From assembly GCA_016795205.1 (NCBI GenBank), contig JAEUHZ010000037.1, forward strand, positions 1-64,000: 64,000 bases of DNA. Reading direction: 5' to 3'. This document shows positions 20,441 through 29,352 of this stretch, in pieces. The notes below the pieces were generated by a model. That model did not search any database and was not told where the DNA came from. It worked only from the letters and a program-made list of their open reading frames with translations. Position 1 is the first letter of the stretch; each line of letters starts with the position of its first letter. Both the position numbers and the translations under genes were made by a program. Source of the DNA: Planctomycetota bacterium. Lineage in GTDB: Bacteria > Planctomycetota > UBA1135 > GCA-002686595.

Positions 20441-22606
20441 ATGACCGCACCCTGCGCACCTCCGCGTCCCGTGCCCGGACGCCGCCCGCGGCATGCCGGT
20501 CCCGTGGCACAGCTGGCCGGCGTGGCACGGCGGACTGCGTCGGCCGGTGCTCTCCCTCCGCCGGCGCGGGCGGGTGCGGTCGGGTGCCTGCTGCTCACTG
20601 CGCTGTGCCTGGGCTCGGGGTGCACGACGCCCCCGCCCGCCGCGGGCGACGCCGCGTTCGAAGCACGCGTCGCGGCGGCGGTCGAGGAGCGGCTCCAGAG
20701 CCTGTTCCCCGAGGTCGAGCGGCCCTGGTCGCGGGCGGCGATCGCCGAGGCCCTGGCGACGGAGGCCGCACGCGTGGCCGAGGCCACGGATCCCGACGGG
20801 GTGCGCGCGCGCGCTGCGCAGGCGCTGGCGGCGGGGGACGACGCCACGGCGCGGCGCCTGCTTTCGGAGCTCGCGGCCGAGCGCGAGGCCGGCGCCGCGC
20901 GCGCGCTGCTGGCGCGCGGCGACCTGGTCGGGGCGCTGGCCGCCTACGACGTCGCGCTCGAGGTCGCCCCCTCCTCCGCGCTCCTGTGGCGCGAGCGGGC
21001 CGAGACCGCGCTCGAGCTGGGCCTGCGCGACGGCGACCGGGGGCGCCTCGTCGAGGCCGCCGAGGGTTTCGCGGAGTCGCAGCGCCGCGGCGCAGCAGGC
21101 GACCCGGCCGGCGCGCGCACGTGGCTGGGCGCGAGCCGTGCGGCGCGCGCGCTGGGCGACGTGCCGCGCGCTCTGGACGCCGCGCGCCGGGCGTTCGCGC
21201 TGGCCCGCACCGCACGGGACCTCGACGGCCCACGCGAGCCCGCCGAGCGCACCCGGGCCGAGGCCGCGCTCTTGGCCCTGGCGGCCGAGCCGAGCGCGGA
21301 GGCCGCGGCCGAAGCGCGCACCGCCCTCGAAGCGCTGGCGGCCCGCACGCCCGACGAGCCCTGGGCCTGGGCACGCCTCGCGGAGGTGCTGGCCGCGCAC
21401 GGAGCGCCGCTCCACGCGCGCGCGGCGGCGCGCACCGGGCTGGCGATCTTCCCGCGCGACCCGGAGCTCGTCGACACGCTGGCCGGGGCGACGCGGGCCC
21501 TCGGCGGGCGCGAGGCGGTGCTCGCCACGTTCGAGGAGCTCGAGCGGCACGATCCCGCCGATGCCGCGCTCGTGTGGCGGCCGGCCGAGGAGCGCCTCGC
21601 GCGTGGGCTCGAGCAGCTCGCGGGGGCCGCGCATGCCGAGGCCGAGGCCAGCTTCCGCGAAGCGGGCCGCGGCTTCCTGCGCGCCGGTGCGCTGGCCCCG
21701 GATCGGCGGTCGGCGGCCAATTCCGCCGTGGCGCGCGCGCTGGTCGGCGTGGGGCTCGTGCACATGGAGACGGACGACCCGGCGGGCGCGCGCGCCGCGC
21801 TCGTGGAGGCCGACGGCCGCGATCCCCTGGCGCTGCGCGCGCCGCTCGCGCCAGGCCTTCCGACGGGCCTCGAGGCGCTGCGCGCCGCCGCCGAGCGTCT
21901 GCGCGAGCGCGGTGCGGACCCCTCGCGGGCCGACGCGCTCGAAGCGCTCGAGGAAGCGGCCCTGGCCTACGTCGACCTGCGGCGCATCGCCCCGCGCGGG
22001 GCGGACGAGGCGCTGTTGACCGCCGATCTGGCGCGCGACGCCGCGCTGGCGCGCGAGGCGCGCGCGCGGCGGGACGCCGAACGCGGCCGGCGCGCGGCGG
22101 CGGAGGAAGGCCTGCGCCGCGCGCGGGCGCTCATGGAGGCGGCACTCGTGGCCGCCACGGACGCTGCCAGGGGCCGACCGGACGACGACGCCGCGCTGCG
22201 CGCTCCCGGTCGGATCCTGGTCCACTACCTCCAGCGCGAGGTGACCCAGGCCGAGTCCTGGCTGCGCGCCGCGCTGCCGCTCGCCGAGCAGCACGCACGC
22301 GCGGCACGGGGACGCGCGCAGGAGGCCGGGATCGATGCCACGCAGCGCGAAGAGCGCGCGCGCCGCGCCGAGGAGGCCGAGTCGCGCCTGGGCGATCTGT
22401 ACCAGGACCTGGGGGTCCTGCACCTCGAACTCAAGGGCGACCCGCACGGGGCCCGGGTCTGGTTCGAGAGAGCACTCGCGACCGGACCCGACCCGCGCGA
22501 GGATCTGCGCGCGCCCGACGGCTGGATCGCACGCTGCGACGCGGCCCTCGCCAGCGGCACGGACCCGCGGATCGCGCCGCGGGCGCGCTGGGCGACGCTG
22601 CCCTAG
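20441..22606 (+). CDS. TPR-rich lipoprotein
   Basis: Product of up to 721 residues. A hydrophobic stretch ends CLGSGC (about residue 61), which looks like a lipobox, but it is preceded by about 45 residues of Pro/Arg-rich sequence. A GTG at 20522 would give a more normal signal peptide, so the start is uncertain. The mature part is almost all helical Ala/Arg/Glu-rich repeats of TPR type, for example LLARGDLVGALAAYDVALEV and LYQDLGVLHLELKGDPHGAR near the end. It is probably a periplasm-facing scaffold. A second TPR protein starts 40 bases after its stop, so they are likely co-transcribed. Confidence 0.75.
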   Translation: MTAPCAPPRPVPGRRPRHAGPVAQLAGVARRTASAGALPPPARAGAVGCLLLTALCLGSGCTTPPPAAGDAAFEARVAAAVEERLQSLFPEVERPWSRAAIAEALATEAARVAEATDPDGVRARAAQALAAGDDATARRLLSELAAEREAGAARALLARGDLVGALAAYDVALEVAPSSALLWRERAETALELGLRDGDRGRLVEAAEGFAESQRRGAAGDPAGARTWLGASRAARALGDVPRALDAARRAFALARTARDLDGPREPAERTRAEAALLALAAEPSAEAAAEARTALEALAARTPDEPWAWARLAEVLAAHGAPLHARAAARTGLAIFPRDPELVDTLAGATRALGGREAVLATFEELERHDPADAALVWRPAEERLARGLEQLAGAAHAEAEASFREAGRGFLRAGALAPDRRSAANSAVARALVGVGLVHMETDDPAGARAALVEADGRDPLALRAPLAPGLPTGLEALRAAAERLRERGADPSRADALEALEEAALAYVDLRRIAPRGADEALLTADLARDAALAREARARRDAERGRRAAAEEGLRRARALMEAALVAATDAARGRPDDDAALRAPGRILVHYLQREVTQAESWLRAALPLAEQHARAARGRAQEAGIDATQREERARRAEEAESRLGDLYQDLGVLHLELKGDPHGARVWFERALATGPDPREDLRAPDGWIARCDAALASGTDPRIAPRARWATLP

Positions 22607-22646
22607 ACGAAGCACACGCGGCGCCGCGCGCGCCCCGATTCGAACC

Positions 22647-24359
22647 ATGAACCTCCTCTCCTCGCTGTTGCTCCTGGTCCCCGCCGTCCTTCCCGCGCCG
22701 GCCGCCCGCGCCGTCGTCGCCGTCGCGCCCGAGAGCGTCGAGGAGCAGCTCGCGGCCGGCCGCAAGCTGCTCGACGCCGGGCGGCTCGCGGACGCGCTGG
22801 CGCGCTTCGAGGCCGCGGCGCAGCAGGACGGCTCGCTGCGGACGCGGCAGTGGATCCTGCGGACTTGGATCGCGCAGGCGCGCGTCAACGACGCGCTGGA
22901 CGAGATCGACCGCATCGCGAAGACCGAGAAGGGCCCGCCGGTGGACTACCTCTACGGCATGGCCTTCGCCCAGAAGGCCAAGGGCTACATCGCGGAGGGT
23001 GCCCCGGGCGGGATCATCTCGATGGCCTTCGTCGACGCGATCGAGTACCTGCAGAAGGCCACGGCGGCCGATCCGGTGCTGTACGCCGACGCCTTCGCGC
23101 CGCTGGCCGAATCGGCGTGGTACGGCGGCCAGCTCGACGTCGCGCGCACGGCGGCCGAGAAGGTCACGCGGCTGCGTCCGAAGGACGGCGACGCCTGGCA
23201 CATGCTGGGGCGCGTGGCCTTCTCGCAGTACACGGCAGCGCAGCCCGACGAGACGCGCGCGGCCGAGGCCGAAGCGGCCTGGACGGCGGCGCGCGAGGCC
23301 TTCACGAAGGCGCTCGAGTGCTTCGCCGCGTCGGACTCGGGCGCCGCGCCGGCCAAGGGCGCGGAGGCTTCCATGCAGCTCGGGTGGCTGCACGTGTGGA
23401 AGCAGCAGGGTGACGAAGCGGCCAAGCGCTTCGGCGCCGCGCTGGCCGTCGACCCCAGCGCGGCCGACTACGCCGGGCTGCAGCGCAGCCTGAGCCCCGA
23501 GCAGTACGTGTTCGCCCTGGAGGAAGCCGCGCGGCGCTACGAGGCGCTGCATGGCAAGGAGACGCAGGGGGACGCGGCGCTCCTGTGGTGGCTGGGCTAC
23601 GCGCGCTACGCCGCGAAGCAGTACGAGGGCGCCGAGGCCGCGTTCACGCGCGCGGTCGCCAAGGCGCCGGAGTTCGTGAACTCCTGGTATTACGTGGCGC
23701 TCTCGCGCTACTTCCGCCAGGACTACGACGGCGCAATCGCCGGGCTGCGCACGCATTGGGGTCTGTCACGCGACGACGCGACCGCCTCGATCCGCTCCAA
23801 CCAGGCCGAGAACGTGCGCATCCTCGAGTACATGGTCGGGCTCAAGGCGGCCAAGGCCGCGAACCTGGACGCCGCGTTCCTGACCGAGCTGCTGACGGCG
23901 GTGACGCCCGACGACGCGCGGCAGTGGAACAATCTGGGCCTGTTCCTGCGCGACGAGGGCGACGCGCGCAGCCGGCGGCGGCGCGAGATGAGCCCCGAGG
24001 AGCGCCAGGAGATCCAGGACCTCTACGAACGCTCGTACCGGGCCTACGGCAAGGCGCTGGAGCTCTCGCCGGACGACCCGAACTACCTGAACGACATCGC
24101 GGTCGTGCTCGACTACAACCTGGACCGCGACCACCAGCGCGCCCGCGCCTGGTACGTGCGCGCGGCCGAGCTCGCGGAGAAGGAGCTCGCGCGCAAGGAC
24201 CTGGACCGGGACACGCGCGCGCTGCGCGAGATCGCGCTGCGCGACGCGCGCAACAACCTGAAGCGCCTCGAGGACAAGCTCGAGCGACGCCGCAAGGAGC
24301 AGGAGGCGCGCGAGGCCAAGGAGCAAGCCAAGGAAGGCGCGGGCTCGACGCCGCACTAG
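22647..24359 (+). CDS. exported TPR protein
   Basis: Product of 570 residues from ATG 22647, chosen because it opens a standard Sec signal (MNLLSSLLLLVPAVLPAPAA). At least six TPR units follow, such as AAGRKLLDAGRLADALARFE and GKALELSPDDPNYLNDIAVV. The last 60 residues are a highly charged helix (KRLEDKLERRRKEQEAREAK), probably a coiled coil. No enzymatic motif. It follows the TPR lipoprotein gene closely and precedes the DUF6687-like gene by 10 bases, so one transcript may reach into the polyphosphate locus. Confidence 0.8.
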   Translation: MNLLSSLLLLVPAVLPAPAARAVVAVAPESVEEQLAAGRKLLDAGRLADALARFEAAAQQDGSLRTRQWILRTWIAQARVNDALDEIDRIAKTEKGPPVDYLYGMAFAQKAKGYIAEGAPGGIISMAFVDAIEYLQKATAADPVLYADAFAPLAESAWYGGQLDVARTAAEKVTRLRPKDGDAWHMLGRVAFSQYTAAQPDETRAAEAEAAWTAAREAFTKALECFAASDSGAAPAKGAEASMQLGWLHVWKQQGDEAAKRFGAALAVDPSAADYAGLQRSLSPEQYVFALEEAARRYEALHGKETQGDAALLWWLGYARYAAKQYEGAEAAFTRAVAKAPEFVNSWYYVALSRYFRQDYDGAIAGLRTHWGLSRDDATASIRSNQAENVRILEYMVGLKAAKAANLDAAFLTELLTAVTPDDARQWNNLGLFLRDEGDARSRRRREMSPEERQEIQDLYERSYRAYGKALELSPDDPNYLNDIAVVLDYNLDRDHQRARAWYVRAAELAEKELARKDLDRDTRALREIALRDARNNLKRLEDKLERRRKEQEAREAKEQAKEGAGSTPH

Positions 24360-24369
24360 GCCTGGCCCG

Positions 24370-25425
24370 GTGCAGCTCCCGATCCGCATCGTCGACGGAC
24401 TCGTCGAGGAGCGCCTCGTCTCCGTGGACGGAGCCTGGGGACAGCCCGGGCTCAGCCTGTCCCACTGGCCCGGCAACGCCACGCCTGCGGAGCTGCGCCA
24501 CGACCTGTCGACCGGGATCGCGCTCGCGTTCGCGCGCCTCCCGGCGGCTCGCCGTCGCGAGCTGGCCGCCGGCTGCGTCGCGATCGCCAACAACCACGTC
24601 GACACCGACGGAGCCTGCGCGCTGTTCGCCGTGCGGCACCCGGAGGCGGCCTTGGCGCGCGCCGACCAGCTGCTCGAGGCGGCCTGGGCCGGCGACTTCT
24701 TCCGGGCCCCGAGCGAGCGGGCCGTCGCGCTCGACCTGGTCGTGGGCGGACTGTACGACGCGCAACGCTCGCCGTGGAACGCGCGCTTCGCGGGCCTCGA
24801 CGACCGGGAGCGCCGCGAGTTCGTCACGCTGGAGCTCGTGGGGCGCTGGGCAGAGATCCTGGACGGCGACCTGATTGAGTTCGCCGACCTGTGGCGCGCC
24901 GGCCTGGAGTCGTTCGCGGCGGACCGCGCCGACCTGGCGCGCGCCCAGCGCGACGAGCTGGTCCACCTCGATGCGGCCGTCTTCACCGCCCCCGAGGGCG
25001 CCGCCAGCTCCCGCCCGCGGGCGGACGCGACGAACTTCGACCCGGGTCGTCACGCCCTGTTCGGCGCCACGTCGGCCGATCGCGTGTTCGTGGTCGGCCC
25101 GCGCGGGGCGGGCGCCACCTACCGCCTCGTGATCGGCACCGGGTCGTGGTTCGATCTCGTGAGCGGTCCCAAGCTGCCGCGGCCCGACCTCGCGGCGCTG
25201 GCGGCGCGCTTGAACGCGCTGGAGGGCACGGAGCCCTGCGCACAGGCCGCCTGGCGCGCGCAGCCGGTCGCGACGCCGTCCCCCGAGCTGTGGTTCGGCC
25301 GCCGCGACGCGGAGCTGTTCGCCGAGCACGCACCCTGGCTGGAGACGAGCCGCCTCGCGCCTCGGACCGTGAAGAGCGCCGTGTTCGACGCGCTGCGCGC
25401 GGCTTGGGCCTTCCCTGGCGAGTGA
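24370..25425 (+). CDS. DUF6687-like protein of unknown function
   Basis: Product of 351 residues, GTG start 10 bases after the TPR gene stop. The opening phrases LSLSHWPGNATPAELRHDLS and NNHVDTDGACALFAV resemble, from memory, the DUF6687 family; I cannot confirm this by search. The N-H-x-D-x-D-G segment recalls motif I of DHH phosphoesterases, but no DHH triad is visible, so I do not assign that activity. The protein is soluble and has no signal. It ends 43 bases before ppx, whose own promoter-like element lies in the gap. Confidence 0.7.
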   Translation: MQLPIRIVDGLVEERLVSVDGAWGQPGLSLSHWPGNATPAELRHDLSTGIALAFARLPAARRRELAAGCVAIANNHVDTDGACALFAVRHPEAALARADQLLEAAWAGDFFRAPSERAVALDLVVGGLYDAQRSPWNARFAGLDDRERREFVTLELVGRWAEILDGDLIEFADLWRAGLESFAADRADLARAQRDELVHLDAAVFTAPEGAASSRPRADATNFDPGRHALFGATSADRVFVVGPRGAGATYRLVIGTGSWFDLVSGPKLPRPDLAALAARLNALEGTEPCAQAAWRAQPVATPSPELWFGRRDAELFAEHAPWLETSRLAPRTVKSAVFDALRAAWAFPGE

Positions 25426-25431
25426 CGCCCA

Positions 25432-25460
25432 TTGCGGCGCCACGGCCGCCGGCGTATCTA
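25432..25460 (+). promoter_or_regulatory. promoter candidate for ppx
   Basis: TTGCGG (25432-25437), 17-base spacer, TATCTA (25455-25460), ending 8 bases before the GTG at 25469. Spacing is ideal, and the expected transcription start would fall on or beside the start codon. Confidence 0.5.
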
Positions 25461-25468
25461 GCGCCGGC

Positions 25469-26974
25469 GTGCGCACGGAGACCAAGATCGAGCTCGCCGC
25501 GGCCGTCGACCTGGGGTCGAACAGCTTCCACATGGTCGTGGCGCGGATGGTGCAGGACGAGCTCGCCATCGTGGATCGGCTGCGCGATCGCGTCGCCTTG
25601 GCGACCGGGCTCGACGCCAAGAAGCGCCTCGCGCCCGAGGTCCAGGAGCGTGCGCTGACCTGCCTGCGCCGCTTCGGTGAACGCTTGCGCGGCATGTCGC
25701 CCGGGCAGGTGCGCGCGGTCGGCACCAGCGCTCTGCGCTTGGCCAAGAACGCGCGCGAGTTCCTGGAGAAGGCGGAAGAGGCCTTGGGCCACCGCATCGA
25801 GATCGTGTCGGGATCCGAAGAGGCGCGCCTGATCTACCTGGGCGTCGCGCACGACCTCTCGGACGACGCCGGCCGCCGGCTGGTGGTCGACATCGGCGGC
25901 GGCAGCACGGAGTGCATCCTGGGCGAGCGCTTCGAGCCGCTGCGCACGGACTCGCTCCACATGGGCTGCGTGAACTGGTCGCAGCGCTTCTTCGCCTCCG
26001 GCCGCGTCGACCGCGCCGCGATGCGCGAGGCACGGATCGCGGCCGGCCTGGAGGTGCAGACGCTCGAGCGCGCCTACCGCCGCCTGGGCTGGGACGAGTG
26101 CGTCGGTGCCTCGGGGACGATCCTGGCGATCGACGAGGTCCTGAGGGCCAACGGTTGGAGCGAGGGCGGGATCACGGCCAAGGGCCTGCGCAAGCTGCGC
26201 AAGCGGCTCGTCGAGCTGGAGCGCGTGGAGACCTTCGCCGAGGGCCTCGCGGGCCTGGCCGTCGAGCGCGCGCCGGTCCTGGCCGGCGGCCTGGCGATCC
26301 TGACGACGCTCGTCGACGGGCTCGGCATCGAGCGCATGACGACGTCGCAGGGCGCGCTGCGCGAGGGCGTGCTCTACGACCTCCTGGGGCGCATCCGCCA
26401 CGAGGACGTGCGCGACCGGACGATCCGGCGCTTCATGGAGCGCCACGCCGTCGACCTGGAGCAGGCCAGCCGCGTGCAGCGCATCGCGCTGGCGCTCCTG
26501 GCCGAGTCACGCGCGGGCTTCGGGATCGAGCGCGAGACCGGCGAGCAGTTCCTGTCCTGGGCCGCCAAGCTGCACGAGGTCGGCATCTCGATCGCCTACG
26601 CGGGCTACCACCACCACGGCGCGTACCTGGTCGGGAACGCCGAGATGCCGGGGTTCTCGCGCGAGGACCAAGCGTGCCTCGCCACGCTCATCGAAGGCCA
26701 GCGCCGGCGCTTTCCCCCACCGCGCGCCGCCGAGCTCCCGCCGGCCGCACGCGGCACGACGCTGCGCCTGTGCCTGATCCTGCGGCTGGCGGTGCTCCTG
26801 GCTCGCAGCCGCGCCGAGAGCGCGCTGCCCAAGGTCGCGATCGAGGCGCGCAAGTCGGGCTACGCCTTGCGCTTCCCCGATGGTTGGCTGGCCGAGCGCC
26901 CGCTGGTCCAGGCCGACCTCGAGCAGGAGCGTCAGCGGCTGCGCGAGGCGGGCTACGAGATCGAGTTCCACTGA
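25469..26974 (+). CDS. ppx: Ppx/GppA-type exopolyphosphatase
   Basis: Product of 501 residues, the size of E. coli Ppx (about 510). The actin-like ATPase/phosphatase fold is clear: AAAVDLGSNSFHMVVARM (phosphate 1), AVGTSALRLAKN, GSEEARLIYLGV and VVDIGGGSTECILG (phosphate 2). A C-terminal HD-like helical domain contains KLHEVGISIAYAGYHHHGAY. The enzyme hydrolyses polyphosphate, and some relatives hydrolyse pppGpp. Convergent ppk1 next door favours the polyphosphate role. The GTG start gives a normal N-terminus; no internal Met before the motif would. Confidence 0.93.
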   Translation: MRTETKIELAAAVDLGSNSFHMVVARMVQDELAIVDRLRDRVALATGLDAKKRLAPEVQERALTCLRRFGERLRGMSPGQVRAVGTSALRLAKNAREFLEKAEEALGHRIEIVSGSEEARLIYLGVAHDLSDDAGRRLVVDIGGGSTECILGERFEPLRTDSLHMGCVNWSQRFFASGRVDRAAMREARIAAGLEVQTLERAYRRLGWDECVGASGTILAIDEVLRANGWSEGGITAKGLRKLRKRLVELERVETFAEGLAGLAVERAPVLAGGLAILTTLVDGLGIERMTTSQGALREGVLYDLLGRIRHEDVRDRTIRRFMERHAVDLEQASRVQRIALALLAESRAGFGIERETGEQFLSWAAKLHEVGISIAYAGYHHHGAYLVGNAEMPGFSREDQACLATLIEGQRRRFPPPRAAELPPAARGTTLRLCLILRLAVLLARSRAESALPKVAIEARKSGYALRFPDGWLAERPLVQADLEQERQRLREAGYEIEFH

Positions 26975-27011
26975 GCGACGGCCGGGGGACGCGCCGCGCC
27001 CGGACCGGGAC

Positions 27012-27062
27012 GCGCTGCCGCCACGGCCGCGAACGGCCCCCGGGGCGCTCCAGCGGCAGCGC
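27012..27062. terminator. bidirectional hairpin between ppx and ppk1
   Basis: GCGCTGCCGC (27012-27021) pairs perfectly with GCGGCAGCGC (27053-27062). The loop contains a nested hairpin GGCCG-CGAA-CGGCC (27025-27038). It sits exactly between convergent ppx and ppk1, so it could end both transcripts. No T-tract on either side. Confidence 0.6.
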
Positions 27063-27076
27063 GCAGCCGCGCGGGA

Positions 27077-29197
27077 TCAGGCGCTGAAGCGCGCGAGCAG
27101 ATCGACCTGAGCGCAGCGCCGCAGGCCGGCGTGGGGCTTGGCACGCGCGTACTTCCCGCTGGCCTCGAGGACCCAGGCCTGCGTGTCGTCCTCGAGGTAG
27201 GTCTCGAGGGTCTCGTCGCGCAGGCGGGCGGCCAGACGCTCGTCGAGGATCGGGAAGCAGGTCTCGACGCGCGAGTAGAAGTTGCGCTGCATCCAGTCGG
27301 CGCTGGAGCCGAACGTCAGGTCCTGCCCGGCGTGGTGGAAATGGAAGACGCGCGCGTGCTCGAGGAAGCGGCCCACGATCGAGCGCACGCGGATCGTCTC
27401 CGAGACACCCGGCACTCCCGGCCGCAAGCAGCAGATCCCGCGCACGAGCAGGTCGATCTCGACGCCCGCGCGCGAGGCGGCGTACAGCGCTTGGATGACG
27501 GTCGGGTCGACCAGCGCGTTCATCTTGGCGGCGATGCGCGCCGGTCGGCCGCGCCGCGCCTCGGAGGCCTCGAAGGCGATCAACTCCAGCAGGTCGTGCT
27601 GCAGGTGGAAGGGCGCTTGCTTGAGCTTCCTGAGGCGCGTCACCCGTCCCAGACCGGTCATCTGCTGGAACAGATCGTGCACGTCCTGGCACAGCTCGCG
27701 GTCGCACGTGAACAACGACACGTCCGTGTAGGCCCGGGCCGTCTTCGCATGGTAGTTGCCCGTCCCCAGGTGCACGTAGCTGCGCAGACGCCGGCCCTCG
27801 CGGCGCACGACGAGCATCATCTTGGCGTGGATCTTGTGCGCCACGATCCCGTACACGACCTTGGCCCCGGCTTCCTGGAGTCGCGTCGCGAGGTCGATGT
27901 TGGCGGCCTCGTCGAAGCGCGCGCGCAGCTCGATGACCGCCGTGACCTCCTTGCCGTTCTTGGCCGCCTGCAGCAGCGCATCGGCCATGGGCGAATCCGA
28001 GCCGGTGCGGTACAGCGTCTGCTTGATGGCGACCACGTTCGGATCGGTGGCCGCCGCGCGCGCCAGGTCGAGCACGGGGGTGAACGACTCGAACGGGTGA
28101 TGCAGGAGCAGGTCGCCGCGACGGATGGCGTCGAACACGTCCGTGGCCTGTGACAGGCGTTTCGGTACCGCCGGCACGAACGGTGGATACTTGAGCTCGG
28201 GCCGCGCCGCGAGTTCCCAGATGGCGGCCAGTCGGTGCATGTTCACGGGCCCGTTGACGCGATACAGGTCGGCCGGTCCGAGTTCGAACTTCTCCAGCAG
28301 GAAGCGCGCCATCTCGTCGCCGATGTCGCTGGCGACCTCCAGCCGCACGGCGTCGCCGAAGTTGCGTGCCGACAGCTCGCCCTTGATCGCGCGCAGCAGG
28401 TCGTCGACCTCTTCTTCCTCGACCCACAGGTCGCTGTTGCGCGTGACGCGGAACTGGTGGCACGAGGTCACGTTCATGCCCGGGAAGAGCTCATCGACGT
28501 GGGCATGGACGATCGAGCTCAGGAGCACGAAGTCGTTCGGTCCGTCGGCCACCGCTTCGGGCAGCGCGATGAGCCGCGGGAGCGCGCGCGGCACGCCCAC
28601 GACCGCGACGCCGCTGTCGCGGCCGAAGGCGTCCTCGCCCTCGACCTGGACCACGAAGTGCAGCGACTTGTTCAGGATCCGCGGGAACGGGTGCGATGGG
28701 TCGAGCCCCATCGGCGTCAGGAGCGGCAGCACCTCCTGGTTGAAGTAGCGGCGGATCCAGCGTGCCTGCCGCGGCGTCCACACGGCGCGCTTGAGGAGCC
28801 GGATCTGCTGGGCCTCCAGCGCCGGCAGCAGCACCTCGTTCAGGACCCGGTACTGCTCGTCGACCAGCGCATGGGCCTCGACGCTCACGCGCTGCAGCGT
28901 CTCGATCGGGGTGAGGCCGTCCGGGCCCGGGCTGGCGACGTCGAAGGCCACCTGCTGCTTGAGGCCCGAGACGCGGATCTCGAAGAACTCGTCGAGGTTC
29001 GTGCTGCAGATGGTCAGGAAGCGCAGGCGCTCGAGCAACGGAGTCGCGGGATCCTTGGCCTGCTCCAGCACGCGCCGGTTGAACTCCAGCAACGAGAGCT
29101 CGCGGTTGACGTACAGCGCCGGGTCGCGCAGGTCGGGCTCGGGAGCGCGCGCGGCGAACCCGATCTCGGGCTCTTGGTCGGACCTGGGGTGGATCAT
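27077..29197 (-). CDS. ppk1: polyphosphate kinase 1
   Basis: Product of 706 residues, typical for PPK1. It makes inorganic polyphosphate from ATP and can run in reverse. Visible parts: N-domain (YVNRELSLLEFNRRVLEQAK and STNLDEFFEIRVSGLKQQV), head domain, and the two C-terminal phospholipase D-like catalytic domains with HKIHAKMMLVVRREG and VHLGTGNYHAKTARAYTD. The first His of HKIHAK is the expected phospho-acceptor. The ATG at 29197 is chosen over one 48 bases upstream because the extra residues are unlike the family. The divergent CHAD gene starts 155 bases away. Confidence 0.97.
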   Translation of the reverse strand: MIHPRSDQEPEIGFAARAPEPDLRDPALYVNRELSLLEFNRRVLEQAKDPATPLLERLRFLTICSTNLDEFFEIRVSGLKQQVAFDVASPGPDGLTPIETLQRVSVEAHALVDEQYRVLNEVLLPALEAQQIRLLKRAVWTPRQARWIRRYFNQEVLPLLTPMGLDPSHPFPRILNKSLHFVVQVEGEDAFGRDSGVAVVGVPRALPRLIALPEAVADGPNDFVLLSSIVHAHVDELFPGMNVTSCHQFRVTRNSDLWVEEEEVDDLLRAIKGELSARNFGDAVRLEVASDIGDEMARFLLEKFELGPADLYRVNGPVNMHRLAAIWELAARPELKYPPFVPAVPKRLSQATDVFDAIRRGDLLLHHPFESFTPVLDLARAAATDPNVVAIKQTLYRTGSDSPMADALLQAAKNGKEVTAVIELRARFDEAANIDLATRLQEAGAKVVYGIVAHKIHAKMMLVVRREGRRLRSYVHLGTGNYHAKTARAYTDVSLFTCDRELCQDVHDLFQQMTGLGRVTRLRKLKQAPFHLQHDLLELIAFEASEARRGRPARIAAKMNALVDPTVIQALYAASRAGVEIDLLVRGICCLRPGVPGVSETIRVRSIVGRFLEHARVFHFHHAGQDLTFGSSADWMQRNFYSRVETCFPILDERLAARLRDETLETYLEDDTQAWVLEASGKYARAKPHAGLRRCAQVDLLARFSA

Positions 29198-29316
29198 GGC
29201 TGTCGTGTCCGCGAGGCACCCGCGGGATGCTCGCACGCGCCCCACGGACCCGCCACCGGATTGACCGAGCCTTGATCTGTCGGACGGAGAGCCCGGCGGC
29301 TGGAGTGGTTTGCGCG

Positions 29317-29335
29317 GCGCCTTCCAGGAAGGCGC
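29317..29335. promoter_or_regulatory. 19-base perfect palindrome upstream of CHAD gene
   Basis: GCGCCTTCC-A-GGAAGGCGC, two perfect 9-base arms around a single A, ending 17 bases before the CHAD start. It lies where a -35/spacer would be for the TAGGAT element at 29338-29343, a good position for an operator. It could also fold as an RNA hairpin if transcription starts further upstream. Confidence 0.5.
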
Positions 29336-29337
29336 AT

Positions 29338-29343
29338 TAGGAT
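29338..29343 (+). promoter_or_regulatory. -10-like TAGGAT abutting CHAD start
   Basis: TAGGAT ends 9 bases before the GTG at 29353. GAGGG at 29345-29349 lies between them and could instead be a ribosome binding site with short spacing. No -35 at 16-18 bases. Confidence 0.3.
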
Positions 29344-29352
29344 CGAGGGCTC

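Noticed and set aside
18206..22915. A 1,569-codon minus-strand frame
   Set aside because: It is out of frame in the Ig-like lipoprotein gene and antisense to the TPR lipoprotein gene, with no recognisable domain.
24370..25425. DHH-family exopolyphosphatase
   Set aside because: Only one partial motif fits; the DHH triad and the DHHA1 region are not visible.
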